DNA of 64,000 nt from Amblyomma americanum (Eukaryota; Arthropoda; Arachnida; Ixodida; Ixodidae): positions 139,960,121 through 140,024,120 of the forward strand of contig NC_135504.1 of NCBI RefSeq assembly GCF_052857255.1, read 5' to 3'. Positions 55,961 to 64,000 of the stretch are shown here, piece by piece (position 1 is the stretch's first letter; each line of letters begins with the position of its first letter). The notes under the pieces are model-generated. The model searched no databases and was not told the DNA's origin. It was given only the letters and a program-made list of their open reading frames with translations. The translations under genes were made by a program, and so were the position numbers.

Positions 55961-55996
55961 ATCGCCAGGGTGGCTCCTCTTCGTTCCCGGGGAAGT

Positions 55997-56217
55997 TGTA
56001 GCGAACCATGACGGCCGCGCCTGATGCCGCATAGGCAGATCATTGACTAAGCGCCGATGAAGACGAGGTGCCGGTGAAAGACGAAGTTTCGCCGCGCTGC
56101 ACGAGATCACTTGGTTTTTTGGCTGGCCGTCGGCGCAGCCCGCTGTCCTGCTCGCCGTTTTGTGTCACCCGCCGTGAACTCTTTACCCTGACCTATTTGT
56201 GTACAAAACCCCTTTCA
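55997..56217 (+). repeat. 3' LTR of the nested gypsy element
   Basis: 221 bp, TGTAGCGAACC to CCCCTTTCA, preceded by a purine tract (GGGGAAG). It matches both pieces of the 5' LTR. Confidence 0.88.
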
Positions 56218-56790
56218 TATATATAAAAACAGGAGGGGACCAACAACGCTCCCCTGTGGTACCCCAGAAGTGACTTTAGAAAAGTGGAGTTGTAGTTGTT
56301 AATGGAGGTAAACTGAAGTCTAGCGTTGAGGAAGTCCGCAATGCAAGCAATAACAGTGGAGTCAATATTCAACTTAGTTTGAGCATAAGCCTATTGTGAG
56401 GAGCACGATCAAATGCTTTCGAAAAATTGAGAAAAATGACATCAATTTGGCCGCCAGTATCGATGGATCAATGCAAATTATGAACCAATCCAGCAAGTTG
56501 TGTGTCGTAAGAGAAGCCCTTGCGAAAATCGGGCTGGTATTTTAACATAAGATTGTTGTTTTTCAGGTACTTAAAAATTTGACTATGAACAACTTGTTAG
56601 AAAAATTTCCAGAAAGTATTGGCTAGTGAGACAGGGCGATAATTAAGAGTAGATGAACGATTACCTGATTTGAAAATGGGCATCACTTATTAACACGCCA
56701 GTCATGAGGTATGAGAACAGATGATAATGATTTCAAGAACAGGGCCATCATTATTGAACTAATGGAGTGCAATGTGCTCTTAATATTGTA
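56218..56790 (-). pseudogene. CR1-like LINE D, 5' half of the split copy
   Basis: Minus-strand RT: VMPIFKSGNRSSTLNYRPVS (about 56690-56630), KYLKNNNLMLKYQPDFRKGF, DVIFLNFSKAFDRAPHNRL and GVPQGSVVGPLLFL, ending where the gypsy 3' LTR starts. It continues at 44581 downward. It contains several stops. Confidence 0.8.
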
Positions 56791-57880
56791 CTGGGGTATC
56801 TGTTGACTTTTCAAAAGTATTTTGTTTCTTCAACCATTATATATTATTGCAGAAATTGGAACAGTACGCCATAAGAGGCCTCCTACAACAGCTCCTCCAA
56901 TCGTACCTCTCTCATAGCCAACAACTCGTCTGCATAAACGGATTTGATTCAAAAACAAAGCTAGTTTGTGGCGACGTGCCTGAAGGAACCATACTCAGAC
57001 CTATCCTCTTTAATTTTTATATTAATGATATAGTAAACATAGACAACCATGCAGCTTTCTTTATCTATAATTATGATACCAGTCTATATTTTTCAGCTCA
57101 TGACTGTGATGACCTAATAGACAAGGCTAACGACATACTCTCCCGTTTAAGTGTCGGACAGCTCATAATGCGTTAAAAATCAATTCCAAGCAAAGTAAGC
57201 CATTATATTTCGTCCAAAATATAAGATCGTAATTATTAAAAAAACTCTAGTACTGAACTCTAACGTAATCTGAATTGTAAGTAGCTTCAGACCACTTAGT
57301 GTCATCTTTCATGAGAAAATGTTGTGGGACTGTCGTACTGATAGCATTCTTCCGAAGCTTGCACGAGTAATAGGCCAAATGTATAGGCACCGAACTCTCC
57401 TTCCAGTCAATATTAAAAACCTCTATATAAATCATTATTCTCTTCACAGCTACAATACTGTCACCTAGTCTGGGGTACCGCGTCCCTGGGTAATATTGAA
57501 AAAAAAACTTTATTCTCCAAAAAAAGGCCATACGATGCATATTCATATTAGATAGAGAACAAAGCACCATTAACTATTTCATAAAACTTCAAATGCGCTG
57601 AAAATCTTTTCCTTGTACAGCTTATAGTTATTGCTGTGCTTTAAGAATGAAGTACGAAATAATAGGCACCAACTTCAAACTTTGGCCTCATTAAGTAGAA
57701 ATAATCAGACGTATAACACGCGCAGTATTTTTCCAAGCAGCTGCAAACTTTGGCCTCATTAACTAGAAATAATCAGACGTATAACACATGCAGCATTTTT
57801 GATGGCATACAGAAACTATGAGGACAAATTATGGACAACAAATGTTTACCTATCAACTTCCAATACACCTCACTATACAG
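56791..57880 (+). pseudogene. LINE C-type fragment H, plus strand, decayed
   Basis: The same order as the RT of LINE C: FSKVFCFFNHYILLQKLEQY, AIRGLLQQLLQSYLS, CGDVPEGTILRPILFNFYINDI, then the catalytic box reading FFIYNYDTSLYF (YADD lost), and further on VIFHEKMLWDCRTDSILPKLARVIG, much decayed. It includes a 68-bp tandem duplication (57676-57800). It meets LINE D tail-to-head near 56790. Confidence 0.78.
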
Positions 57881-58208
57881 CAAAAAAAAAACAACGTTGA
57901 TTTAAGTTTCATATCTTTTAAGGCCATTTTTGTACATTACGTCATATCACGTTTGTGACTTTTTTCTTCTTTACTTCATTATTTTTTGGTTTTATCAATT
58001 GTGAATCTATTCCTGTTTACTTTCTCATGTTATTTTTAAATAAACGTGTATCATTGCCTTTCTGAGCGTCCGTTTTGCCATGTCAGGAAATAACTCTGTG
58101 AAAAGAAAAACCCTGCTTGGCGATATCTTTGTACCAGGGGTCAAGGACCAGTCAAGCTTTGTGGTGTTTTCCGTCGACTCCTTTTCATACCTGTCAGCAT
58201 GGATAAGG
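57881..58208. other. LINE 3' UTR-like DNA
   Basis: A/T-rich, AATAAA at about 58040. Probably the 3' UTR of fragment H followed by an unknown about 160-bp piece; no gene. Confidence 0.35.
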
Positions 58209-58234
58209 ATTATTATTATTATTATTATTATTGA

Positions 58235-58330
<96 letters not shown>
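58209..58330 (+). repeat. ATT trinucleotide repeat
   Basis: About 40 units with one interruption (GAT near 58233). Possibly an expanded LINE tail. Poly-Ile frames across it are artefacts. Confidence 0.95.
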
Positions 58331-58429
58331 CTTATTTTTCAAGCCATGTTGGTGAGAACTGGTAGAAATCTTAATGTTATGTAGTAGGCATACTATTTTC
58401 AGTTTGACTGAATAATATTTCGGAAATTG

Positions 58430-58840
58430 ATATGTTAGGAAGACGATTTAGGCTGGGCGCTGACTAGACGTCCTCGTTAGTGCATACGGAACAGAAAGCG
58501 TCGTTAAATAGCTGGGCGCACTGGGTTTCAGGAACTGGGATCACATCATTATCGTAACAATTTTATCAGGACTGTTATTAGGGCTTAGCACTTTCCAGAA
58601 TCTACGAGGGTTACTTGCTAGCATAGGTGATAAGTCCTTGTTGAAAAACTGGCGTCTGGTTGACTTGAGGGACGTTTGGTAGAGCTTGTCGCATTCCTTG
58701 TACTTGGTCCGCTCGCTTAAAATTCCTTAACAGCCAGGTGGTTCTTTTTATTATTCATGCGGCGAGGCTGTTTATTGAACCAAGCAGCAGATTTATTCTC
58801 TTTCATTGAAACTACTGGAATAAAGGTAATGATAAGATAA
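58430..58840 (-). pseudogene. CR1-like LINE fragment I (endonuclease-RT linker)
   Basis: On the minus strand, degraded sequence of the linker between endonuclease and RT (AAWFNKQPRRMNNKKNHL, then FNDAFCSVCTNED-like sequence) can be read in shifting frames. It ends exactly where the monomers of LINE J start. Confidence 0.5.
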
Positions 58841-59467
58841 GGGCACGACACCACAGTGAACTTGGTCACGAAAATGCCCTTTCTGATGCAGGCTATCCTT
58901 TGGAGCATCGCTTTCGTCTGCCACGACAACGTCGGCTATTTCCTGCCGAACCACCACAACGGATCCGCCTGGAACCTACCGGCCAAGCATTATCTTGAAG
59001 AAGAAGCCATTGACCGGCCGCCGCTTCCAGCACTTTCCACATCGTTCGTCTGGCAACATCATTCAGCTATCTTCCTGGGAGGTGCTACCCGGTCACTACA
59101 AAAGCCACCGACGCCTTGGAACCAGTTGGGGCACGACACCACAGTGAACTTGGTCACGAAAATGCCCTTTCTGATGCAGGCTATCCTTTGGAGCATCGCT
59201 TTCGTCTGCCACGACAACGTCGGCTATTTCCTGCCGAACCACCACAACGGATCCGCCTGGAACCTACCGGCCAAGCATTATCTTGAAGAAGAAGCCATTG
59301 ACCGGCCGCCGCTTCCAGCACTTTCCACATCGTTCGTCTGGCAACATCATTCAGCTATCTTCCTGGGAGGTGCTACCCGGTCACTACAAAAGCCACCGAC
59401 GCCTTGGAACCAGTTGGGGCACGACACCACAGTGAACTTGGTCACGAAAATGCCCTTTCTGATGCAG
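58841..59467 (+). repeat. 288-bp tandem monomers at the 5' end of LINE J
   Basis: Units at 58841-59128 and 59129-59416 are essentially identical, and a third, truncated unit runs 59417-59467. The period of 288 is a multiple of three, so a 96-residue frame repeats through it; this is probably coincidental. Position and layout resemble the promoter monomers of rodent L1. Confidence 0.93.
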
Positions 59468-60355
59468 GTCAGTTACTTACCGCACGCTACTTGCGTTTGC
59501 ACTAGTGATCCGTTCGTTATAGCGGTGTCGTGCCCCCCTGGCATACGCGACGCCTGTCGTAGGATGTTACGCTGCGCATGCATGTGTTCGCTCAACGCGT
59601 GTATTGTCTACTTACAGCTTATTATGTCAGGCGATGTCGAACTAAATCCCGGACCTGTCGACAGTCATGCAGATGTCACACTTGAAACTATTGCCAACGC
59701 AATAGCACGATTAGAAGCCACCCAGAACTCCGTACTCGCAGAGCTTACACTCATCCGCACAGCTCAAACGAAATTTGACAAACTTGTAAACGACCTTTCT
59801 TTGCGCGTAGACGCACTGGAAAAAAGCGTTGAAAATCCCAAGTCAAGCAGGGCAGACTCAGATTCAATCGTGAAATTGACCACGCACATTAAACAGCTAA
59901 ACGACAAATGTGATGACGCGGAAAATCGACTTCGCCGATCTAATCTAATATTCTTTGGGATTCCAGATGCCAGTGACGAAACATGGACACAGTCAGAACA
60001 GCATATAATATCACTCTGTTCACAGGAACTAGACATCAGTATCAGTGACACCGCGATTGAACGCGCTCACAGACTGAGCCGTTTCAAGCCTGGAAAGAAC
60101 CGTCCAATTATTGCTAAGTTTTCTCATTTTAAAGATAAGACCAAAATTTTGTCAGCTATACCGCAGCTCAAAATATCAACCTATGCAATACGTGAAGACT
60201 ACTCTGCCCGAGTCCGATTAGCCCGCCAGAAATTGTACGCTTTTGGCAAGGAATGTAACAGCAAGTTCAAGATGCGTTTCGACAAACTTATCATCGATGA
60301 AAAGCAATTTATCTACGATACCGAATCCGATTCTGTTTTAGAGGTCAAATCATAG
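59417..60355 (+). CDS. LINE J ORF1 with 2A-like ribosome-skipping motif
   Basis: The frame is open from the monomers through to TAG at 60353-60355; the real start is uncertain (Met codons near 59450, 59564 and 59624; the first codon of the longest frame is GTG). Before the motif there is a Cys-rich hydrophobic stretch (CACMCSLNACIVYLQLIM) like a signal or membrane segment. The motif GDVELNPGP lies at 59630-59656 and fits the 2A consensus D-V/I-E-x-N-P-G-P, with skipping expected between Gly and Pro. After it comes a coiled coil (IANAIARLEATQNSVLAEL, then LRVDALEKSV) and an ORF1 RNA-binding part (SNLIFFGIPD, IERAHRLS). 2A motifs are known in some CR1/L2-type LINEs; function here is inference. 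Confidence 0.85.
   Translation, partial: GHDTTVNLVTKMPFLMQVSYLPHATCVCTSDPFVIAVSCPPGIRDACRRMLRCACMCSLNACIVYLQLIMSGDVELNPGPVDSHADVTLETIANAIARLEATQNSVLAELTLIRTAQTKFDKLVNDLSLRVDALEKSVENPKSSRADSDSIVKLTTHIKQLNDKCDDAENRLRRSNLIFFGIPDASDETWTQSEQHIISLCSQELDISISDTAIERAHRLSRFKPGKNRPIIAKFSHFKDKTKILSAIPQLKISTYAIREDYSARVRLARQKLYAFGKECNSKFKMRFDKLIIDEKQFIYDTESDSVLEVKS
59630..59656 (+). promoter_or_regulatory. 2A-like peptide coding site (GDVELNPGP)
   Basis: All consensus residues of the 2A C-terminus are present, preceded by a hydrophobic, helix-prone stretch as in active 2A peptides. It would release the upstream peptide and restart ORF1p at Pro. Confidence 0.8.
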
Positions 60356-60439
60356 CGCTCACTGCCGACGGCTACGCTTCCATTTTCCACTCCCCCTCAC
60401 CAACAGTCTAGCCGGAATAGAATACCTGCTCATAAGGTC

Positions 60440-63406
60440 ATGTCAGTAATGTACACAAACATCTGCAGTTATTTATCCAAAAAAGAGGCCATTGAAACCC
60501 TCCTTCATGACAACGACACCGACATTGCCATTTTCACAGAATCGTGGCTGAATTCTGACGTTGATAACAGCGAGTTACTTGACGATGAAAACTTATTCAC
60601 TATTCATAGGCTTGATAGGGTTGGGCGCAGAGGAGGCGGAGTGCTGGTTTTTGTAAAATCTAGTATACCTTCATTTCCAGTCAAGATTACTTGTAGCCAC
60701 GAAATAACATGCGTCCGAATATCTCTACCTTCTAGCACTGTTATCCTCACAGCTTGCTACCGTGCGCCTGATTCCGATAGTACCTTTGTTGACGATCTTT
60801 GCAGTGTCCTTTCAAACTTGCATTTTCGCTTTCCAAATGCTGAACATGTGGTCTGTGGGGATTTCAACTTCCCAGACATTGACTGGAACAATCTGTATGC
60901 ACGTTCTCGTCAGTCCAACGAATTTCTTGCCATGGTACTCACATTTAACCTCATGCAAACAGTTAAAATAGCAACCCGGGGCACTAATATTCTTGACCTT
61001 ATCCTGGTATCAAATCCAGATTTTATCCGGTCACTGTCATGTGTTGATTTCCTCAGTGATCATAAATTGCTGTTGTGTGATCTTTCTATTCCAATCCCCA
61101 TGAAACAACCGTCAATAAAATACATCCGTAGTTACAAAAGAGCCGATTTCGCTAAGATTAATTCCGAGCTTAATAAGTATTTTCCGTACTTCCTAAATTC
61201 TTCTCCTGCTCGAACAATAGATCAAAACTGGCTACTCTATAAAAATAAAATTTTATCGCTTATTGATACTTACGTTCCCCTCATACGTATTCGCGGTGAT
61301 GCTAGGAAACCGTGGTATTCCAACACACTAAGAAGACTATCGAATAAAAAGAAACGCCTCTACCGTGAAGCGAAAAATTCTACTTTCGCTTCTAAATGGC
61401 AAAAATACCTGGCATGTCTTCACCAATATACACGGTTATTACGACACAGTAAAAAGAAATTCTTTCATCAGGACTTGAAGAACATTATTCGTAATAATCC
61501 AAAGAAATTTTGGTCCATACTGGCACCACACACTCGCCGTTCACGAGACATCACCTTGTTTGACGAACGTGGTGCATCTGTTCCCACAGAACTCCGCTCA
61601 GATACAATGAATTCATATTTTTCATCGGTGTTCACCCATGAGCCCCCTCAAAATATACCACCAGTTCCCAATTCAAATTTTCCTCAAATGCCCCCCATTC
61701 ACATTGCAGCGGAAGGCATTGTGAAAATAATTGATGGGCTTAAAACGTCGAAAGCACCAGGCCCTGACGGAATTCCTGCAAAATTTCTTAAGAGCACTAA
61801 GGAAAGTTCTAGCCTATTCCTTCAAGTTATTTTCGAGCAGTCATTGACTACGGGTTTGCTTCCGAAAGACTGGAAAATAAGCAAATTTGTGCCGGTGTTT
61901 AAAGCAGGTAACAGATCAGATCCCTCAAATTATCGCCCAATATCTCTTACATGCATTGCCTGTAAGCTTCTAGAGCACGTCATATATTCACATGTTGCAT
62001 CACACCTCGATCAGAACAATTTCTTTTTTACTAAGCAGCATGGTTTCCGTTCCGGTTTTTCGTGTGAAACTCAGCTATTTGAATTTACCACTGACCTCCA
62101 CTTAAATATGGACTCTTCATTCCAAACTGACATTATCTTTTTAGATTTTTCTAAAGCCTTCGATCGCGTGCCCCATCTTCGCCTCATGTGCATTTACTGA
62201 GTATTTTCTTCTGCGTTGTTTGTTGTTGTTATTTGTGTACATTACTAGTTTTTAATTATTTATTCCGTGTATTTTGTTTCTAATGCCTGTGCCATATTTT
62301 TATGCTTGTATCGCCCCCCCCCCCCCCGCCTATGTAATACCCTCGCACGAGGGCCCTTAGGGGTATTGTAAATAAATAAAATAAATAAACTCTCCGGACT
62401 GTCCATTGATCCTCTCGTTTTATCATGGATACATTGCTTTTTAACAGGTCGCTCCCAATACACAGTAATCGACAATCATCCTTCAGGCACTACTAACGTT
62501 ATCTCTGGCGTTCCCCAAGGTTCCGTTCTTGGCCCACTTCTTTTTCTAATCTTCATTAATGACCTTCCTTCCGGTGTTTCATCCACTATTCGGCTTTTTG
62601 CGGATGACTGCATCCTTTATCGTCGCATTGTCACTAACAGGGATCAACTATCGCTTCAGAACGACTTACACATAATAGAACGGTGGTGTTCCGACTGGCT
62701 TATGCAGCTGAATGTCTCAAAGTGCCAATTCATGCAAGTATCGCGAAAACGTTCCAACATCAGATCTGCATATTCACTCCTGTCAAACACGGTAACCCAA
62801 GTCCAATCATATCGGTACCTTGGAATCACCATCTCCAGCAAATTAACCTGGTCGGAACACATCTTATATCTAGCATCTAGAGCATCAAAATCACTTGGCC
62901 TCATCCGAAGATCCCTGTACCTAGCCCCTCCTTCTGTTCGAAAATTAGCATACGAAACATTCACCCGTACCATACTTGATAATGCAGCGGCTATATGGAA
63001 TCCTCACCAAGCATACCTAATTAACACCTTAGAAGCCGTTCAAAACAGAGCAGCCCGTTTTATATCCTCAAATTACAATAGACACAGCAGTATCACCAGT
63101 ATTAAATCTTCACTTAACATCCCGCCACTAGAGCTCCGACGGAAAATCGCACGACTCTGCCTCTTTCATAAGTTATATTACAATTTTCCTGATCTTCGTG
63201 ACATATTATTACTAGCTCCCATCAGAACATCGCGCCGCCTGTTTAACCTCCTCAGCATTCAACGTATACATGGATCGACCTTGGCATTTAATAAATCTTT
63301 TCTTCCAACTGCAATAGAAAATTGGAACCTGCTACCCGACTACATTGTTAACGAGCGCGACGCTACTAAATTTCGACAGGCAATAATTAATCACTGTACT
63401 GAATAA
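60440..63406 (+). CDS. LINE J ORF2: endonuclease and reverse transcriptase (interrupted by a nested insertion)
   Basis: It starts at a true ATG (MSVMYTNICSYLSKKEAIE), an endonuclease beginning like CR1 (TNICSYLSKK). Motifs: FTESWL, GRRGGGVLVFV, CYRAPDSDS, VCGDFNFPDIDW and LSDHKLLLCD, so the active site is complete. RT: SKAPGPDGIPAKFLK, NYRPISLTCIACKLLEHV, HGFRSGFSCETQL and FLDFSKAFDRVPH, then an in-frame stop caused by an insertion (frame ends at 62200). RT resumes at about 62391 in the same frame: KLSGLSIDPLVLSW, GVPQGSVLGPLLFLIFINDL, FADD (62597-62608), YRYLGITISSKLTW, and the CR1 end LEAVQNRAARFI and ENWNLLPDYI to the stop. Without the insertion the protein would be about 900 residues, normal for CR1/L2. 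Confidence 0.9.
62179..62390 (+). mobile_element. Nested 3'-end-only LINE insertion (sibling of LINE J)
   Basis: About 210 bp: a T-rich piece, poly-C (62314-62327), TATGTAATACCC, a hairpin (CCCTCG/CGAGGG, 62340-62353), GGGTATTGTAAATAAATAAA tail. The layout equals the LINE J 3' UTR at 63598-63676 with different stem bases. It interrupts ORF2 between FDRVPHLRL and KLSGL. Extreme 5' truncation of a related element. Confidence 0.85.
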
Positions 63407-63676
63407 AAGACACTTCTCAAACTTCACCCAGTTAACTTATTATTTTTCTTGTTGTTGTTGTAGTTGTTACCGCCTAATTCAGCCTTGTGCCCTTCATTAT
63501 TGACCAACGTTGTATTGTGATGTATCGTTTTTCATTTTATTGTATTGCATTATGTTTTGTTGTATTAACGTATTATTCTTAGTTGCATTTGCTTTGTCCC
63601 CCCCCCCCCCCTTATGTAATGCCTCAACAGAGGCCTTTAAGGGTATAATAAATGATGCATGATGATGATGATGAGT
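63407..63676 (+). other. LINE J 3' UTR with poly-C tract, terminal hairpin and GATGAT tail
   Basis: 14 Cs at 63598-63611, then TTATGTAATGCCTC, a short stem GCCTC/GAGGC (63621-63634), and a tail of GATGAT units to 63676. The hairpin is the likely RT recognition site by analogy with CR1/L2-type LINEs. Confidence 0.75.
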
Positions 63677-63679
63677 GAG

Positions 63680-64000
63680 GGTATCTATGAAAACTGTCCA
63701 GTTATCTTCGACCGAACGAGATAAGTAATCATCCAGGAACTCCAGAGAAAAAAGCTGCTCTTTGTTGCTAATAGTTACATAGTCGCCTTTGTTGTATCAT
63801 CGGATTTGTTTGGTTCTTATCCTCTTTTCATTAAAAGAGGAAGAAAGATTGCCGGTTATAACTTCCTGATCAGAAAGTCCGTCCAGATGATTTAGTCGGA
63901 GCAGATGTCTGGACTGGCCGTCAACACAAGGTCCAAAATGTTAGTAGTACTAGTTGTTGATCGCTTAGGCAGATGAACGAGGTGCGTTAATGAAAAATCA
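63680..64000 (-). pseudogene. CR1-like LINE fragment K, endonuclease C-terminus
   Basis: Minus-strand sequence near the right edge reads NILDLVLTASPDICSD, then FLIRKL-type sequence, matching the end of the endonuclease of CR1-like ORF2 (compare NILDLILVSNPDF in LINE J). It runs off the window and has stops. Confidence 0.6.

Larger units (their letters stand above)
44582..56217 (+). mobile_element. Ty3/gypsy element split by two LINEs (net about 5 kb)
   Basis: The 5' LTR starts at 44582 (TGATGAGAACC) and is cut after about 47 bases by LINE E; its end resumes at 48649-48756. The 3' LTR is 55997-56217. Internal part: Gag 48822-52702 (split by LINE G), protease about 52795, RT-RNase H 53669-55008 and a deleted integrase to 55960. 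TATA flanks both ends (44578-44581, 56218-56221), probably the target duplication, though exact length is unclear in this TA-rich site. Several stops make it inactive. Confidence 0.88.
58841..63676 (+). mobile_element. LINE family J, near full-length CR1/L2-like element with 2A motif and 5' monomers
   Basis: Structure: 2.2 tandem 288-bp monomers, ORF1 with a 2A-like motif, ORF2 with endonuclease and RT, 3' UTR with a poly-C tract (63598-63611), a terminal hairpin (63621-63634), and a GATGAT tail. ORF2 is split by a small nested insertion at about 62179-62390. Otherwise the frames are clean. The lack of RNase H and the RT motif style fit CR1/L2. Confidence 0.9.

Noticed and set aside
58025..58355. 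Poly-Ile frames on both strands
   Set aside because: Translation of the ATT repeat.
58856..59450. N-terminal 200 residues of the longest LINE J frame as real protein
   Set aside because: It starts at GTG, is made of two identical 96-residue repeats from 5' UTR monomers, and the ORF1 signature begins only near the 2A motif.

Overview
The window looks like repeat-rich nuclear DNA from an arthropod, most likely an ixodid tick. This is judged from the style of its retrotransposons: a LINE whose tail is an expanding ATCC repeat, Ty3/gypsy elements with CFHCGEPGH-type Gag knuckles, CR1/L2-like LINEs, tRNA-headed SINEs, and no operons. That assignment is recognition only and was not checked against a database. 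I see no bacterial gene, no CRISPR array and no intact rRNA or tRNA gene. Possible host coding sequence is limited to a few short exon-like stretches (12.26-12.67, 27.4-27.7, 31.68-31.89 and 36.9-37.3 kb).

Layout. 1-4.7 kb: minus-strand Ty3/gypsy element whose Pol frame is fully open and runs off the left edge; its 5' part (leader plus start of gag) is inverted between perfect 21-bp inverted repeats. 4.7-7.4 kb: two tandem 3' fragments of one LINE family, the second split by a CR1-like fragment and ending in a 324-bp ATCC repeat. 7.6-10.8 kb: SINE remnant and a heavily decayed gypsy element. 12.2-12.95 kb: possible host terminal exon. 15.3-20.8 kb: long minus-strand RNase H-type LINE with many frameshifts. 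21.08-24.24 kb: complete LTR element with CCCCC target duplications and near-identical LTRs, but with an internal deletion that leaves one chimeric Gag/RT-RNase H frame. 24-33.4 kb: mostly unassigned sequence. 33.4-36.1 kb: minus-strand gypsy Pol (848 residues) with a short LTR. 36.7-37.8 kb: a foldback, an unassigned frame and a SINE. 37.8-41.9 kb: near full-length CR1-like LINE whose ORF1 starts with a PHD/RING-like finger. 42.4-43.5 kb: second SINE and an LTR remnant with primer site.

43.5-56.8 kb is a nest. A minus-strand CR1-like LINE was split by a plus-strand gypsy element (44582-56217). That element's 5' LTR was then split by an RNase H-type LINE ending in a TTCC repeat, and its gag was split by another LINE (49632-52256) with a 14-bp target duplication.

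58.8-63.7 kb holds the most interesting element. It is a CR1/L2-like LINE with 288-bp tandem monomers at its 5' end and an ORF1 carrying a 2A-like ribosome-skipping motif (GDVELNPGP). Its long EN-RT ORF2 is interrupted only by a roughly 210-bp insertion of a sibling's 3' end, and the sibling shares a paired 3' hairpin.

Functionally the region is a graveyard and nursery of retroelements: Gag packages RNA, protease/RT/RNase H/integrase serve the LTR elements, endonuclease-RT serves the LINEs, and the SINEs presumably borrow LINE machinery. Only the first gypsy Pol, the 33.5-36.1 kb Pol and parts of the 58.8-63.7 kb LINE still look potentially functional.
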